This document shows, one piece after another, positions 33,164 to 40,425 of a stretch of 64,000 bases of DNA. The notes below the pieces were generated by a model, which saw nothing but the letters and a program-made list of their open reading frames with translations, was not told the DNA's origin and did no database searches. Position 1 is the first letter of the stretch. The number at the start of each line of letters is the position of its first letter. The DNA comes from DASUPK01 sp963831605 (GTDB lineage: Bacteria > Actinomycetota > Thermoleophilia > Solirubrobacterales > 70-9): positions 372,001 to 436,000 of the forward strand of contig CAWHQR010000003.1 in the NCBI GenBank assembly GCA_963831605.1, in the 5' to 3' direction. A program made the position numbers and the translations under genes.

Positions 33164-34171
33164 CTATTGGATCTCCGTGTCCTTCCCCGGGCCGCCCTTG
33201 AGCTTGTCCTTCCCGGGGCCGCCCTTCAGGGTGTCGTTCCCCTTCTCGCCGTAGAGCTTGTCCTTGCCCTTGCCGCCCTTGAGGACGTCGCTGCCGTCAC
33301 CGCCTTTGAGGACGTCTTTGCCCGACTGGCCGTGCAGCAGGTCCTTGCCCTTTCGTCCCTTGAGCGTGTCGTTGCCCTTTCCGCCCTCCACGGTGTCGTT
33401 GCCTGCACCGGAGCAGATCAGGTCGTTGCCGCCGAGGCCGGAGATCTGATCGTTGCCACCGAGCGCCACGATCACGTCTGCGGCGGGGGTTCCCCTCAGC
33501 TGGTCATCGCCGCTGAGCTCGTCACCGACGGCCGGCGGTGTCTGGACGTGGCTGTCCGTACCGATGATCGTCGCCGGCTTGCCGTTGCACTCGGGTCTGA
33601 TCAGGGACTCGAGGCCCTGGAAATGCTGGGTCAGGCCGCCGTACTGGTAAGGCTCCAAGTCGTAAGAGAAGTGACCATCGGAGCTGTGGTCGCTGACCAT
33701 GCTGAGGGGCGTGGAGAAGGTGAGCACGTTCCCGTCCAGGCGGTAGGGAACCACGCCGCGTGTCGTCCCCCATCCTCCCGAGACCGAGGGCGGGACGGTT
33801 GGGTCCGTGGGATGCGAGTTCCTAATCCGCAGCACGCTCGGGTCGAGGTGAAGCTCCTCGCCACGGATGATCGCGTCGTAGTTGCTCGGATAGTGCAGAC
33901 CCGGATCTCCAACGATGAAGTACTGGAACGAGTCCGCCTGGCGCCCGATCGAGTCGACCGTCTGGAAGTCGGGCGGCCGGTTGAAGATCAGCTTGAACGA
34001 GACCTGTCCCGTGGCGGGATCGAAGATCGCCGATTGGCCCGTCACCAGGAACTGACCGGGCGTGGCCGTATCGGCACGCGCGGTGGCCGGATCCTGGGTG
34101 GCCGCCTGGACCGCCCCGATCAGTGCTACGGCGGTAAGCGAGACGAAGATGGCAATCACTAGGCGTCTCAT
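33164..34171 (-). CDS. Secreted protein with RTX (hemolysin-type calcium-binding) repeats
   Basis: The 335-residue protein has a signal peptide (VIAIFVSLTAVALIGAVQA), an N-terminal domain of about 190 residues with dirigent-like or lipocalin-like beta content (GQFLVTGQSAIFDPATGQVSFK), then from about residue 215 at least eleven nonapeptide repeats of the GGxGxDxLx kind: GLGGNDLICSGAGNDTVEGG, GNDTLKGRKGKDLLHG and so on. Towards the end many repeats carry Lys in place of the calcium-ligand Asn/Asp (GGKGKDKLYG, GGPGKDKLKG), making the C-terminus basic. Repeats bind calcium outside the cell. A GGAGG site lies 13 nt before the ATG. Confidence 0.85.
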   Translation of the reverse strand: MRRLVIAIFVSLTAVALIGAVQAATQDPATARADTATPGQFLVTGQSAIFDPATGQVSFKLIFNRPPDFQTVDSIGRQADSFQYFIVGDPGLHYPSNYDAIIRGEELHLDPSVLRIRNSHPTDPTVPPSVSGGWGTTRGVVPYRLDGNVLTFSTPLSMVSDHSSDGHFSYDLEPYQYGGLTQHFQGLESLIRPECNGKPATIIGTDSHVQTPPAVGDELSGDDQLRGTPAADVIVALGGNDQISGLGGNDLICSGAGNDTVEGGKGNDTLKGRKGKDLLHGQSGKDVLKGGDGSDVLKGGKGKDKLYGEKGNDTLKGGPGKDKLKGGPGKDTEIQ

Positions 34172-34304
34172 CAGTCCCTCGGTACCTCCAACACTGGAAC
34201 TCGCCCCACAGAGCGTGCCAGCCTAAGTTCGTGCCGGCCTCCGTGGTTACCACGGGGAGGGGCCGGCAGTGCGCTAGCGGCAGTTCGGCCCCCTCGGCCC
34301 AAGT

Positions 34305-34353
34305 AGCCGCTTTGGACGAAAAGCGGCTATCCGCTTCGCATGGAGGAGAGCCG
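34305..34353. repeat. Two-hairpin repeat family, copy 2
   Basis: Hairpin 1 is GCCGCTTT-GGACGA-AAAGCGGC: relative to copies 3-5 both stem arms changed together (CTGC/GCAG to CCGC/GCGG). Hairpin 2 (34330-34353) is degraded. It lies 23 bp beyond the stop of the gene at 34376. Confidence 0.8.
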
Positions 34354-34375
34354 AGGCGGAACATCCAGCTCAGTG

Positions 34376-34948
34376 TCAGGGAAGCTGGAAGTCGTTGAAA
34401 TACCAGAGCGCGCTCGTGTACCAGAGAACGGCGACCACGACGACGAGAGTTCCGCCGACCATGGGCAGCGCCCAACCCGGCACCCGCCAGCGCGGCGACT
34501 GCACCAGGACGATCTTCGCCACAAAGGCGCCGTAGAGGAAGCAGCCGGCGATGGAGTGAACCGCTACGCGGGTGTCGACTTTCGTCTGCACGCCGTACGC
34601 GAAGGCGCAGTGGTAGGCGATCGGGATCGTCAGCAGGATGGCAAGGGCGCCGATCGCCCGGTGGAGCGGACCGACGTTCGGCGGGGCAACGCCGATCCAG
34701 GGCAGCCGCCCGTACATCCAGAGTGCCAGGCCGAGCTGGACGACCGCGAAGACGAGGACACCGGTCGCGAGCCACGATTTGAGCTTGAAGGTGTCCTGTC
34801 CGGTTTGGCCGAAGAGCGAGGTCGTGTAGTCGGGGGTGTGCTGTGTGCCAAAGGCGTAGAGGGCACCGGCAACCGCGGCCAGCGCTACCCCCGCCCCAAC
34901 CAATACCGGGGCCGACGCGCCCAAACGCGATGAGCGCAGTGCGCTCAT
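34376..34948 (-). CDS. Six-helix membrane protein (DUF6529-like)
   Basis: The 190-residue protein has five to six hydrophobic segments. A His in GPLHRAIGALAILLTIPIAYHCAFAYGVQ, the paired His of AYHC, and VAVHSIAGCFLYGAFVAKIVLV recall cytochrome-b561-like or DUF6529 proteins, where membrane His residues could bind haem. Haem binding is inference. The ATG is preceded by a weak GAAGCGAGG site. No partner gene is adjacent; a hairpin repeat follows its stop. Confidence 0.6.
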   Translation of the reverse strand: MSALRSSRLGASAPVLVGAGVALAAVAGALYAFGTQHTPDYTTSLFGQTGQDTFKLKSWLATGVLVFAVVQLGLALWMYGRLPWIGVAPPNVGPLHRAIGALAILLTIPIAYHCAFAYGVQTKVDTRVAVHSIAGCFLYGAFVAKIVLVQSPRWRVPGWALPMVGGTLVVVVAVLWYTSALWYFNDFQLP

Positions 34949-35166
34949 CCTCGCTTCCGATCTGTTAGTTGCCTGATGACCGCTATCTGGCGGGTCAGCC
35001 TATCTGGCCTTTGATGGCATCCTGCTCACACATCCCATCGGCATCGGAGGCACCGTGGCCGCCGTCCGTGTAGACCACCCCGATAACTGCTTTGGACGAA
35101 AAGCAGCACCGCCGCTCTGCATGGAAAGCAGCGGTTCGCGCGTGGCCGCGGGATACTGCGTGGGCG
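34949..35166. other. Intergenic region with hairpin repeat copy 3
   Basis: The 218-bp gap separates the membrane-protein gene and the first SnoaL-like gene, which are divergent. It holds repeat copy 3 at 35087-35134 and a GATACT box at about 35152-35157. A 19-codon ORF at 35014-35073 exists but has no ribosome site I trust. Confidence 0.4.
35087..35134. repeat. Two-hairpin repeat family, copy 3 (full)
   Basis: Hairpin 1 CTGCTTT-GGACGA-AAAGCAG (35087-35106) and hairpin 2 CCGCTCT...AAAGCAGCGG (35112-35134), separated by five bases. Confidence 0.85.
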
Positions 35167-35568
35167 ATGTCGCAGGAGAACGTCGAGATCGTGCGAGGCG
35201 TCTATGAGGCCTGGCAACGGGGCGACTTCGAAGTGGCCTTAGAGCCCTTTCGCGAAGACATCGAGTGGTTCGGTCCGCCGGAAGCTCCAGGGAGTAGTGA
35301 AGGGGTTCGCGGACGCGAGGGGGTGCGACACGCTTTGGCGGGCTGGCTCGGCGCTTGGGTTGACTTCCGCTTCGAGCTTCGCGAGTTGATCGACCATGGC
35401 GATGAGGTCCTGGCCTGCGGTTGGCAACATGGGCGCGGTAAGGGCAGCGGGGTCGAGGTTTCTGAGGAGACGTTCAGCGTTTGGACACTCCAAGCAGGGA
35501 AGATCGTCCGGCAGCGCATGTTTCGCGACAGAGCGCAGGCTCTCGAAGCCGCCGGGCTGTCGGAGTAG
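35167..35568 (+). CDS. SnoaL-like / NTF2-fold protein, tandem copy 1
   Basis: The 133-residue protein begins MSQENVEIVRGVYEAWQRGD and has the NTF2-like pattern: helical start, FREDIEWFGPPEAPGSSEGVRGREGV, FELRELIDHGDEVLACGWQHGRG and VWTLQAGKIVRQRMFRDRAQALEAAGLSE. These small cone-shaped proteins bind polyketides, steroids or similar; no catalytic Asp/His pair can be assigned with confidence. The start at 35167 follows a GATACT box by 9 nt. Copies 2 and 3 follow with only three bases between each stop and start. Confidence 0.85.
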   Translation: MSQENVEIVRGVYEAWQRGDFEVALEPFREDIEWFGPPEAPGSSEGVRGREGVRHALAGWLGAWVDFRFELRELIDHGDEVLACGWQHGRGKGSGVEVSEETFSVWTLQAGKIVRQRMFRDRAQALEAAGLSE

Positions 35569-35571
35569 GCG

Positions 35572-35973
35572 ATGTCGGAGGAGAACATCGAGGCGGCGAG
35601 GCAAGTGATTCAAGCCTTCAATCGCCGCGACCTGGCGACAATGACCGAGAGCTTCGATCCCGGGATCGAATGGGCGCCGGTCGGTCCCGCTGCGGTGGAA
35701 CGCGCCCTCTACCGAGGCCGCGATGAGGTCTCAGACGGGTTCGCCGCGACCTGGGAAGCATGGGAGGTGTTCGAGCTCGAGGAGCACGAGGCTCGCGATT
35801 TGGATGACTCGGTCCTGTGGCTGGGGCGCGCCCAGCTGAGGGGCGGCGCCAGCCACACGGAGCTCGACCAGGAGTTCGCGGTCCGCTTCCAGATCGAAGG
35901 CGGCAAGATCGTTCGAATCGACGGCTTCCGCACCTGGCAGGACGCCCTCGAAGCCGCCGGGCTCGGGGATTAG
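35572..35973 (+). CDS. SnoaL-like / NTF2-fold protein, tandem copy 2
   Basis: 133 residues starting MSEENIEAARQVIQAFNRRD, with SFDPGIEWAPVGPAAVERALYRGRDEV and FQIEGGKIVRIDGFRTWQDALEAAGLGD. It aligns with copies 1 and 3 throughout. The stop-to-start junction (TAGGCGATGTCGGAGGAGAA) is nearly identical to the next one, so the array arose by tandem duplication. The junction itself supplies a GGAGGAG sequence, but inside the coding start rather than before it. Co-translation through termination-reinitiation is likely. Confidence 0.85.
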   Translation: MSEENIEAARQVIQAFNRRDLATMTESFDPGIEWAPVGPAAVERALYRGRDEVSDGFAATWEAWEVFELEEHEARDLDDSVLWLGRAQLRGGASHTELDQEFAVRFQIEGGKIVRIDGFRTWQDALEAAGLGD

Positions 35974-35976
35974 GCG

Positions 35977-36381
35977 ATGTCGGAGGAGAACGTCGAGGCA
36001 CTACGCCGCTCCAATAAGGCATTCAACGACGGTGACCTGGATCGCGCGCTCGAACTCTGGGATCCACAAGTCCTTTACTACGAGCAGCCCGGGACCCCGC
36101 TTGACACCGCCGAAGTGCTCCGTGGTCTCGATCAGGTCCGCACCTCGTTGATGTCCTACCTGGCGGAGTTCCCTGACTTTCATTCGGAGATAGATGAGTT
36201 GATGGACGCCGGCGACAAGGTCATCTGCGTGCAACGCTGGACTGGCACGGGTCGGGGTAGCGGCCTTTCGGTTGACTTGGAAGAAGTCATTGTCTTCACC
36301 TTCGAGAACGGCAAGATCATCGAAGGAAGGGTCCATCCGGATCGCGCAAGCGCCCTCGAAGCCGCCGGGCTGTCGGAGTAG
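35977..36381 (+). CDS. SnoaL-like / NTF2-fold protein, tandem copy 3
   Basis: 134 residues starting MSEENVEALRRSNKAFNDGD, with WDPQVLYYEQPGTPLDTAEVLRGLDQV, ELMDAGDKVICVQRWTGTGR and VFTFENGKIIEGRVHPDRASALEAAGLSE. It is the most diverged of the three in the pocket-lining segments, suggesting different ligands. Hairpin repeat copy 4 starts directly after its stop and may end the transcript. Confidence 0.85.
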   Translation: MSEENVEALRRSNKAFNDGDLDRALELWDPQVLYYEQPGTPLDTAEVLRGLDQVRTSLMSYLAEFPDFHSEIDELMDAGDKVICVQRWTGTGRGSGLSVDLEEVIVFTFENGKIIEGRVHPDRASALEAAGLSE

Positions 36382-36428
36382 CTGCTTTGGACGAAAAGCA
36401 GTAGTTCTGCTTGCATGGAAAGCGGCAC
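36382..36428. repeat. Two-hairpin repeat family, copy 4
   Basis: Hairpin 1 CTGCTTT-GGACGA-AAAGCAG at 36382-36401 lies one base after the stop of the third SnoaL-like gene; hairpin 2 (36405-36428, TTGCATGGAAAGCGGC) is imperfect. Confidence 0.85.
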
Positions 36429-36624
36429 ACCATGGCGAGCTACTGAGCGGGCAGCTTCGCCGCTGGCGCCGCCAGAGCAGGCAGCGCTGGACGGCAGGAG
36501 TACGGAGAGGCGCCCGCTGTTACCCGGGCCTTCCTCAAGGCATTGAAGCCGACCTCGCCGCCTTGCACAGCCGGCTAGCAGACACTAGGCTGGCCACGAC
36601 GCGTGTAGATAGAGAGAGAGAGGG

Positions 36625-36684
36625 ATGCGTCGAGGGTTCGTCGAGCACAGCTCCACCCGCCCGCTCGGGGACGGCGCCATTTGA
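36625..36684 (+). CDS. 19-residue leader ORF coupled to the secreted-protein gene
   Basis: ATG at 36625 follows a purine-rich GAGAGAGAGAGGG ribosome site. It encodes MRRGFVEHSSTRPLGDGAI and stops at TGA 36682-36684, which overlaps the TTG start of the next gene (TTGA). The downstream gene has no ribosome site of its own, so this short ORF probably delivers ribosomes to it. Confidence 0.45.
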   Translation: MRRGFVEHSSTRPLGDGAI

Positions 36685-37532
36685 AGCGCAAGGCCGCAGT
36701 CGCCCTCCTCACTGGCACCGTGGCCCTTCTCCTGGCTGCCGGCTCCGCACCCGCCCAGGGCCTCCTCGATGCCAACTGCCCTGGACCTCCCAACACTGCG
36801 ACGGATCCTGACCCGGGTGACCGGGACGTCCAGACGTTCACCCCCCAGAGAACGGGCAGCCTGGTCCGCGGGGAGACCGAGATCAGCAAGGCGGGAGGGG
36901 CCGCGGACTGGGTGATGCAGATCGTGACCACGGATGGGTCGGGCACTCCCACCAACAACGTGCTCGCCTCCACCACGATCGCCAATGCGTCGGTGCCCGA
37001 TGGCGACTCAAGGATTGTCGGGTTGTTCGCGTCGCCCGCAAGCGTCGTCGCCGGCCAGCAGCTCGGCCTGCTGATCACCCGGACAGGGGAGTCGTACACC
37101 CTCCGAGACCGGTCCGACAATCCCTGCCCGGGCCAGGAGTTCTTCAGCGCCTCGGGCGGCCCATTCATGGCCGAGCAGCCGATCTTCGACTTCGTCTTTG
37201 CCGTCTTCGTCAAGCCCTCCAACGTTGTCACCCTCGGCAAGATCACCCGCAACCAGAAGAAGGGCACCGCCACCCTCACTGTCAACGTCCCCAACCCTGG
37301 GGAGCTGACGGGCTCAGGCAATGGCGTCAAGGCTTCCTCCGCCGGCCGGGCGGTGATCAGCAAGTCGGTCGGGGCGGGTCAGGCGCAGCTGTTGATCAAG
37401 GCAAAGGGAAAGAAGAAGAAGCAGCTCAACCAGAAGGGCAAGGTGAAGCTCAACCTCGCCGTGACCTACACGCCGACCGGCGGCGACCCCAGCACTCAGT
37501 CCGTGAAAGTGAAGCTGAAGAAGAAGCTCTGA
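36681..37532 (+). CDS. Secreted protein with Lys/Gly-rich C-terminal module
   Basis: 283 residues with a signal peptide (KRKAAVALLTGTVALLLAAGSAPAQG), a beta-rich middle with two Cys (DANCPGPP, SDNPCPGQEFF) and a basic C-terminal module of about 85 residues: VVTLGKITRNQKKGTATLTVNVPNPGEL ... GKKKKQLNQKGKVKLNLAVTYTPTGG ... VKVKLKKKL. The same module ends the partial protein at the right edge (63769-64000). It looks like an immunoglobulin-like domain used by extracellular proteins in this lineage. TTG start, translationally coupled to the leader ORF. Role unknown; probably cell surface or secreted. Confidence 0.75.
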   Translation: MKRKAAVALLTGTVALLLAAGSAPAQGLLDANCPGPPNTATDPDPGDRDVQTFTPQRTGSLVRGETEISKAGGAADWVMQIVTTDGSGTPTNNVLASTTIANASVPDGDSRIVGLFASPASVVAGQQLGLLITRTGESYTLRDRSDNPCPGQEFFSASGGPFMAEQPIFDFVFAVFVKPSNVVTLGKITRNQKKGTATLTVNVPNPGELTGSGNGVKASSAGRAVISKSVGAGQAQLLIKAKGKKKKQLNQKGKVKLNLAVTYTPTGGDPSTQSVKVKLKKKL

Positions 37533-37545
37533 CGCTCGGCGACTA

Positions 37546-37593
37546 CTGCTTTGGACGAAAAGCAGCACCGCTGCGTTGCATGGAAAGCAGCGG
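37546..37593. repeat. Two-hairpin repeat family, copy 5 (full), between convergent genes
   Basis: Hairpin 1 CTGCTTT-GGACGA-AAAGCAG (37546-37565) and hairpin 2 CCGCTGC...GCAGCGG (37568-37593). It ends directly at the stop of the minus-strand gene at 37594 and lies 13 bp from the stop of the plus-strand gene, as a bidirectional terminator would. Confidence 0.85.
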
Positions 37594-37807
37594 CTACACG
37601 GCTCGGAACGGCGGTACCGTCGCGATGGTTCCCGGCGCAAGCTTGTTGACCTCACTATCCGCGATGTTCCTGGTCTGCTTCTTCTCCTTCTTGCCGAGCA
37701 CGCTGATCGTCGCAACGCCGGCCGCGGCACTTCCGGCGAGCGCAAAGACCAGCGCGATGATTGAAACCACCATCGCGGGCGATGGCTTCTCCCCTGAGTC
37801 TCTTCAT
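37594..37807 (-). pseudogene. Small single-pass membrane protein, one +1 frameshift
   Basis: ATG at 37807 starts MKRL; after one extra base near 37795 the frame continues GEKPSPAMVVSIIALVFALAGSAAAGVATI, a membrane helix, then VLGKKEKKQTRNIADSEVNKLAPG and ends PPFRAV. The MVVSIIALVFALAGSAAA pattern is familiar from small exported proteins of this lineage (recollection). Without the correction the product would lack the helix. The total is about 70 residues. A TAGGAT box is at about 37848-37853 on the minus strand. Confidence 0.55.
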
Positions 37808-37917
37808 GACCACTCTTCTCTCGGCGCGAGCATGCATCCCGCGCCACTGAGAGCGATCCTATTCGCAATCTCATGCGGCGCTGCCGCCCAGCCGGGCCGT
37901 CGGAATAGCCGCTTTGG

Positions 37918-37939
37918 ACTTCCGCTGTGCTTACCAGCG
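37918..37939. repeat. Two-hairpin repeat family, partial copy 6
   Basis: Only the left part survives (GCCGCTTTGGAC then TTCCGCTG). It lies upstream of the small membrane-protein gene in non-coding sequence. Confidence 0.45.
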
Positions 37940-38026
37940 TGATCTTGAGCACACCTCCGAATCCCGCTGCAGGTGGTTCCCGTATCCCGATCAGACAGCG
38001 CAGCAAGGACGACCAAGGAATGAGCA

Positions 38027-38200
38027 ATGAAGGGACCAGCGGTAACACTCACGAACGGGCACTACGAGTTTCGAATCCCAACCGGAGGGCGGCTCGTTCT
38101 CGCCGATCCGCCTGAGGCCGGATGGCGTCACGAACGCAGTCGGAGGAGCGTTCCGCGAGTTCAGCGGGAGCGGGTCCGCAGACCGCATAGCTCGACGTAA
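38027..38200 (+). CDS. Short ORF, uncertain (57 residues)
   Basis: ATG at 38027 has an AGGA eight bases upstream. The first 30 residues (MKGPAVTLTNGHYEFRIPTG, then GRLVLADPPEAGW) look protein-like; the remainder is Arg-rich (RHERSRRSVPRVQRE) and may be non-coding or frameshifted. I do not recognise it. A remnant of a larger gene is possible. Confidence 0.3.
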   Translation: MKGPAVTLTNGHYEFRIPTGGRLVLADPPEAGWRHERSRRSVPRVQRERVRRPHSST

Positions 38201-38297
38201 TCGCCTCTCCCCGCGCCTGACTCCCGATCGCGCCGTTCAGCGCATCTGGCGAGTTCTTCCGGATATGCCGGAACAACTCCCCAAGTGTGGTGCCGGT

Positions 38298-38438
38298 CTA
38301 CGTCAGGTTCACGGCGGCGGCCAGTCCCACCGCTCCGACCACGATGCTGTAGCCGGTGTACCCGCCGACCGCCAGGAGGATCACGGAGATCCCGCAGATG
38401 ACGACGACTGTGAGCCATGAGCCCTGCTGCAGAGTCAC
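38298..38438 (-). CDS. Small membrane protein (46 residues)
   Basis: GTG start at 38438 gives (M)TLQQGSWLTVVVICGISVILLAVGG, then YTGYSIVVGAVGLAAAVNLT: two hydrophobic helices with a short Tyr/Gly turn. It is divergent from the Roadblock gene, whose -10 box lies between. No ribosome site is obvious. Function unknown. Confidence 0.5.
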   Translation of the reverse strand: MTLQQGSWLTVVVICGISVILLAVGGYTGYSIVVGAVGLAAAVNLT

Positions 38439-38444
38439 GCTCGC

Positions 38445-38450
38445 TATTTT
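38445..38450 (+). promoter_or_regulatory. -10 box (TATTTT) of leaderless Roadblock gene
   Basis: TATTTT, six bases, then GTG at 38457. No Shine-Dalgarno. Confidence 0.6.
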
Positions 38451-38456
38451 GACCTA

Positions 38457-38810
38457 GTGGCCCCCGTCGATGCCCCGACCCTCACCGACGCTGGTGAGAC
38501 GGTCGCATACCTGCAGGAGATCTCACCGGAGATGCGCGGCTGCGCGGTGCTCTCGGAGGGCGGCGAGGTGCTCGCAGCGAGCGGCGACGCTGAGCGCTGG
38601 GGAGAGACGGGCCGAGATCTGATCGCCGCCGCGGACGCCGCAGGCGCCGAGCCGGTGGCCCACGCGCACATCGCCACCGGCGACGGCGAGGCGTTCTGCG
38701 TCAGGGAGGCCGGGCTGACCGCCATCGCGGTCGCCGACCGGTTCACTCTCTCCTCGCTGATGATCTTCGACATGCGAAACGCGCTTCGGCGGCTGGCGGC
38801 GAGCAGATGA
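38457..38810 (+). CDS. Roadblock/LC7-like protein
   Basis: 117 residues: TDAGETVAYLQEISPEMRGCAVLSEGGEVLAASGD, then AHIATGDGEAFCVREAGLTAIAVADRFTLSSLMIFDMRNALRRL. The order of helix, beta hairpin (GCAVLSEGGEVLAASG), helix, strands, helix fits the Roadblock/LC7 fold, usually a regulator of small GTPases or a sensor scaffold; here no GTPase gene is adjacent. First gene of a run ending with tldE; each gene overlaps the next by ATGA or GTGA. Confidence 0.65.
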   Translation: MAPVDAPTLTDAGETVAYLQEISPEMRGCAVLSEGGEVLAASGDAERWGETGRDLIAAADAAGAEPVAHAHIATGDGEAFCVREAGLTAIAVADRFTLSSLMIFDMRNALRRLAASR

Positions 38811-39043
38811 CCACCAAGCCCCATCGCCTCCTGCTCGACCGGGTCTCCGGCTACGCGGACGAGGCCGCGGCCTACCTCCGCCGCCGCCGACACCAGCGCA
38901 AGCCATTCGCGCGGACCTACTACCCCGGCGGGCGCAGCTCGGCGTTCTCGGCGGACTCGGAGGAGGGCCAGGCCCTCTTCCTCGCGGCATCGCGGGTGAT
39001 CGAGGTGGCCGGCCCTCCCGGCCGGGCGAGGAGCGCGAAGTGA
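38807..39043 (+). CDS. Small uncharacterised protein upstream of tldD
   Basis: 78 residues, strongly basic in the middle: MTTKPHRLLLDRVSGYADEA, then AYLRRRRHQRKPFARTYYPGG and SEEGQALFLAASRVIEVAG. Starts at ATGA overlap with the Roadblock gene and ends at GTGA overlap with tldD, so it is certainly part of the operon. I do not recognise it. The composition would suit a nucleic-acid or membrane-surface contact, but that is speculation. Confidence 0.6.
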   Translation: MTTKPHRLLLDRVSGYADEAAAYLRRRRHQRKPFARTYYPGGRSSAFSADSEEGQALFLAASRVIEVAGPPGRARSAK

Positions 39044-40425
39044 GCCTGGTCGACGAGGGGCTCGCCGCGCGCGTCCTCGAGCGGGCGCTCGCGCGCGGCG
39101 GCGACTTCGCCGAGCTCTTCTGCGAGGAGCGCCAGGGCTTCGCGCTCTCGATCGACGAGTCCCGAATCGAGCGGCCCCAGTCGGGCAGCGAGCGCGGCGC
39201 GGGCATCCGGGTGATCGACGGTGAGGTGACGCGCTTCGCGCACGTCGACGGCCTCGCCGAGGAGGACCTGTTGGGCGCGGCCGATGGCCTCGCGTCGGCG
39301 CTCGGCGGTGATGCGACCGCGCCGCTCGCGTTGGCGGCGGCCGAGCCGCCCAGGCTCCAGGAGATCGAGGTGGACCCCGCTAGCGTCCCGGCGGACCGCA
39401 AGGCCGAGGTCCTGCGCGAGCTCGACGACCGGGCGCGCTCAGCCGGCCCGGAGGTCGCCCAGGCATCGGCCAGCTACAGCGAGGGCCGCCGCCGGGTGGC
39501 GATCTTCAACTCCGAGGGATTGGAGGCGAGCGACGACCGGACGCGCGTCCGGCTCGGCGTTCAGGTGGTGGCGCGCAAGGACGGCACCGTGGAGACCGGC
39601 TTCGAGACACTCGGCGAGGTCCGCGGCTTCGAGTTGCTGGATGGCGACCCCGCGCGGATCGCCGACCAGGCGGCCGGCAAGGCTCTCACGCTGCTCGGTG
39701 CCGACCCCGCGCCGGCCGGCGAGATGACCGTGGTCGTCGGCGGTGGCTTCGGCGGAGTCCTCTTCCATGAGATGACCGGCCACGGCCTCGAGGCCGACGC
39801 CGTGCAGAAGGGCGCCAGCGTCTACGCGGGCAGGATGGGCGAGAAGGTCGCCCAGCCGCTGCTCAACGCCTATGACGACGGCGTCATGCCCCACGAATGG
39901 GGCACCGGCGCCATCGACGATGAGGGCACGCCCTGCCAGCGAACCGCGGTGATCCAGGAGGGCAAGCTCACCTCCTACCTATACGACCGCCTCCGGGCCC
40001 GCCGCGACGAGGTTCCATCCACGGGCAACGGACGGCGCGCGAGCTTCAGGGACCTGCCGATCCCACGGATGACCAACACCTACATCGAGCCGGGCGACGC
40101 GGACCCGCAGGAGATCATCTCCGAGGTCGAGAAGGGCTTCTACGCGGTCTCCTTCGGCGGCGGCCAGGTCGAGCCCGCCACAGGCGACTTCGTCTTCGGG
40201 GTCTCCGAGGGGTACCTGATCGAGGGCGGCAAGGTGACCAAGCCCTGTCGCGGCGCCACGCTGATCGGGAACTGCCTGCAGGCGCTCGAGCGGATCGACG
40301 CGGTCGGCAACGACTTCGAGATGAAGACGGGTTTCTGCGGCAAGGCCGGTCAGACCGCGCCGGTCGGCACCGGCCAGGGGCACGTCCGGATCAAGGGCAT
40401 CACCGTCGGCGGGACCGCCGTATGA
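39040..40425 (+). CDS. tldD: TldD metalloprotease subunit
   Basis: 461 residues. The catalytic zinc motif HEMTGHGLEAD (HExxxH) is at about 244-249 within VVGGGFGGVLFHEMTGH. Other family marks: STGNGRRASFRDLPIPRMTNTYIEPGD and CGKAGQTAPVGTGQGHVRIKGITVGGTAV. TldD with TldE forms a protease that degrades unfolded or small peptides and matures modified peptides such as microcins. GTG start overlapping the previous stop; the tldE start overlaps its stop by ATGA. Confidence 0.95.
   Translation: MSLVDEGLAARVLERALARGGDFAELFCEERQGFALSIDESRIERPQSGSERGAGIRVIDGEVTRFAHVDGLAEEDLLGAADGLASALGGDATAPLALAAAEPPRLQEIEVDPASVPADRKAEVLRELDDRARSAGPEVAQASASYSEGRRRVAIFNSEGLEASDDRTRVRLGVQVVARKDGTVETGFETLGEVRGFELLDGDPARIADQAAGKALTLLGADPAPAGEMTVVVGGGFGGVLFHEMTGHGLEADAVQKGASVYAGRMGEKVAQPLLNAYDDGVMPHEWGTGAIDDEGTPCQRTAVIQEGKLTSYLYDRLRARRDEVPSTGNGRRASFRDLPIPRMTNTYIEPGDADPQEIISEVEKGFYAVSFGGGQVEPATGDFVFGVSEGYLIEGGKVTKPCRGATLIGNCLQALERIDAVGNDFEMKTGFCGKAGQTAPVGTGQGHVRIKGITVGGTAV

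Noticed and set aside
33122..37593. CRISPR array
   Set aside because: The two-hairpin repeats are irregularly spaced by whole genes, vary in sequence and have no spacer pattern or cas genes.
38060..38080. TTTCGAATCCC resembles a tRNA T-loop
   Set aside because: No matching T-stem, anticodon arm or acceptor stem surrounds it. No tRNA or rRNA gene was found anywhere in the window.
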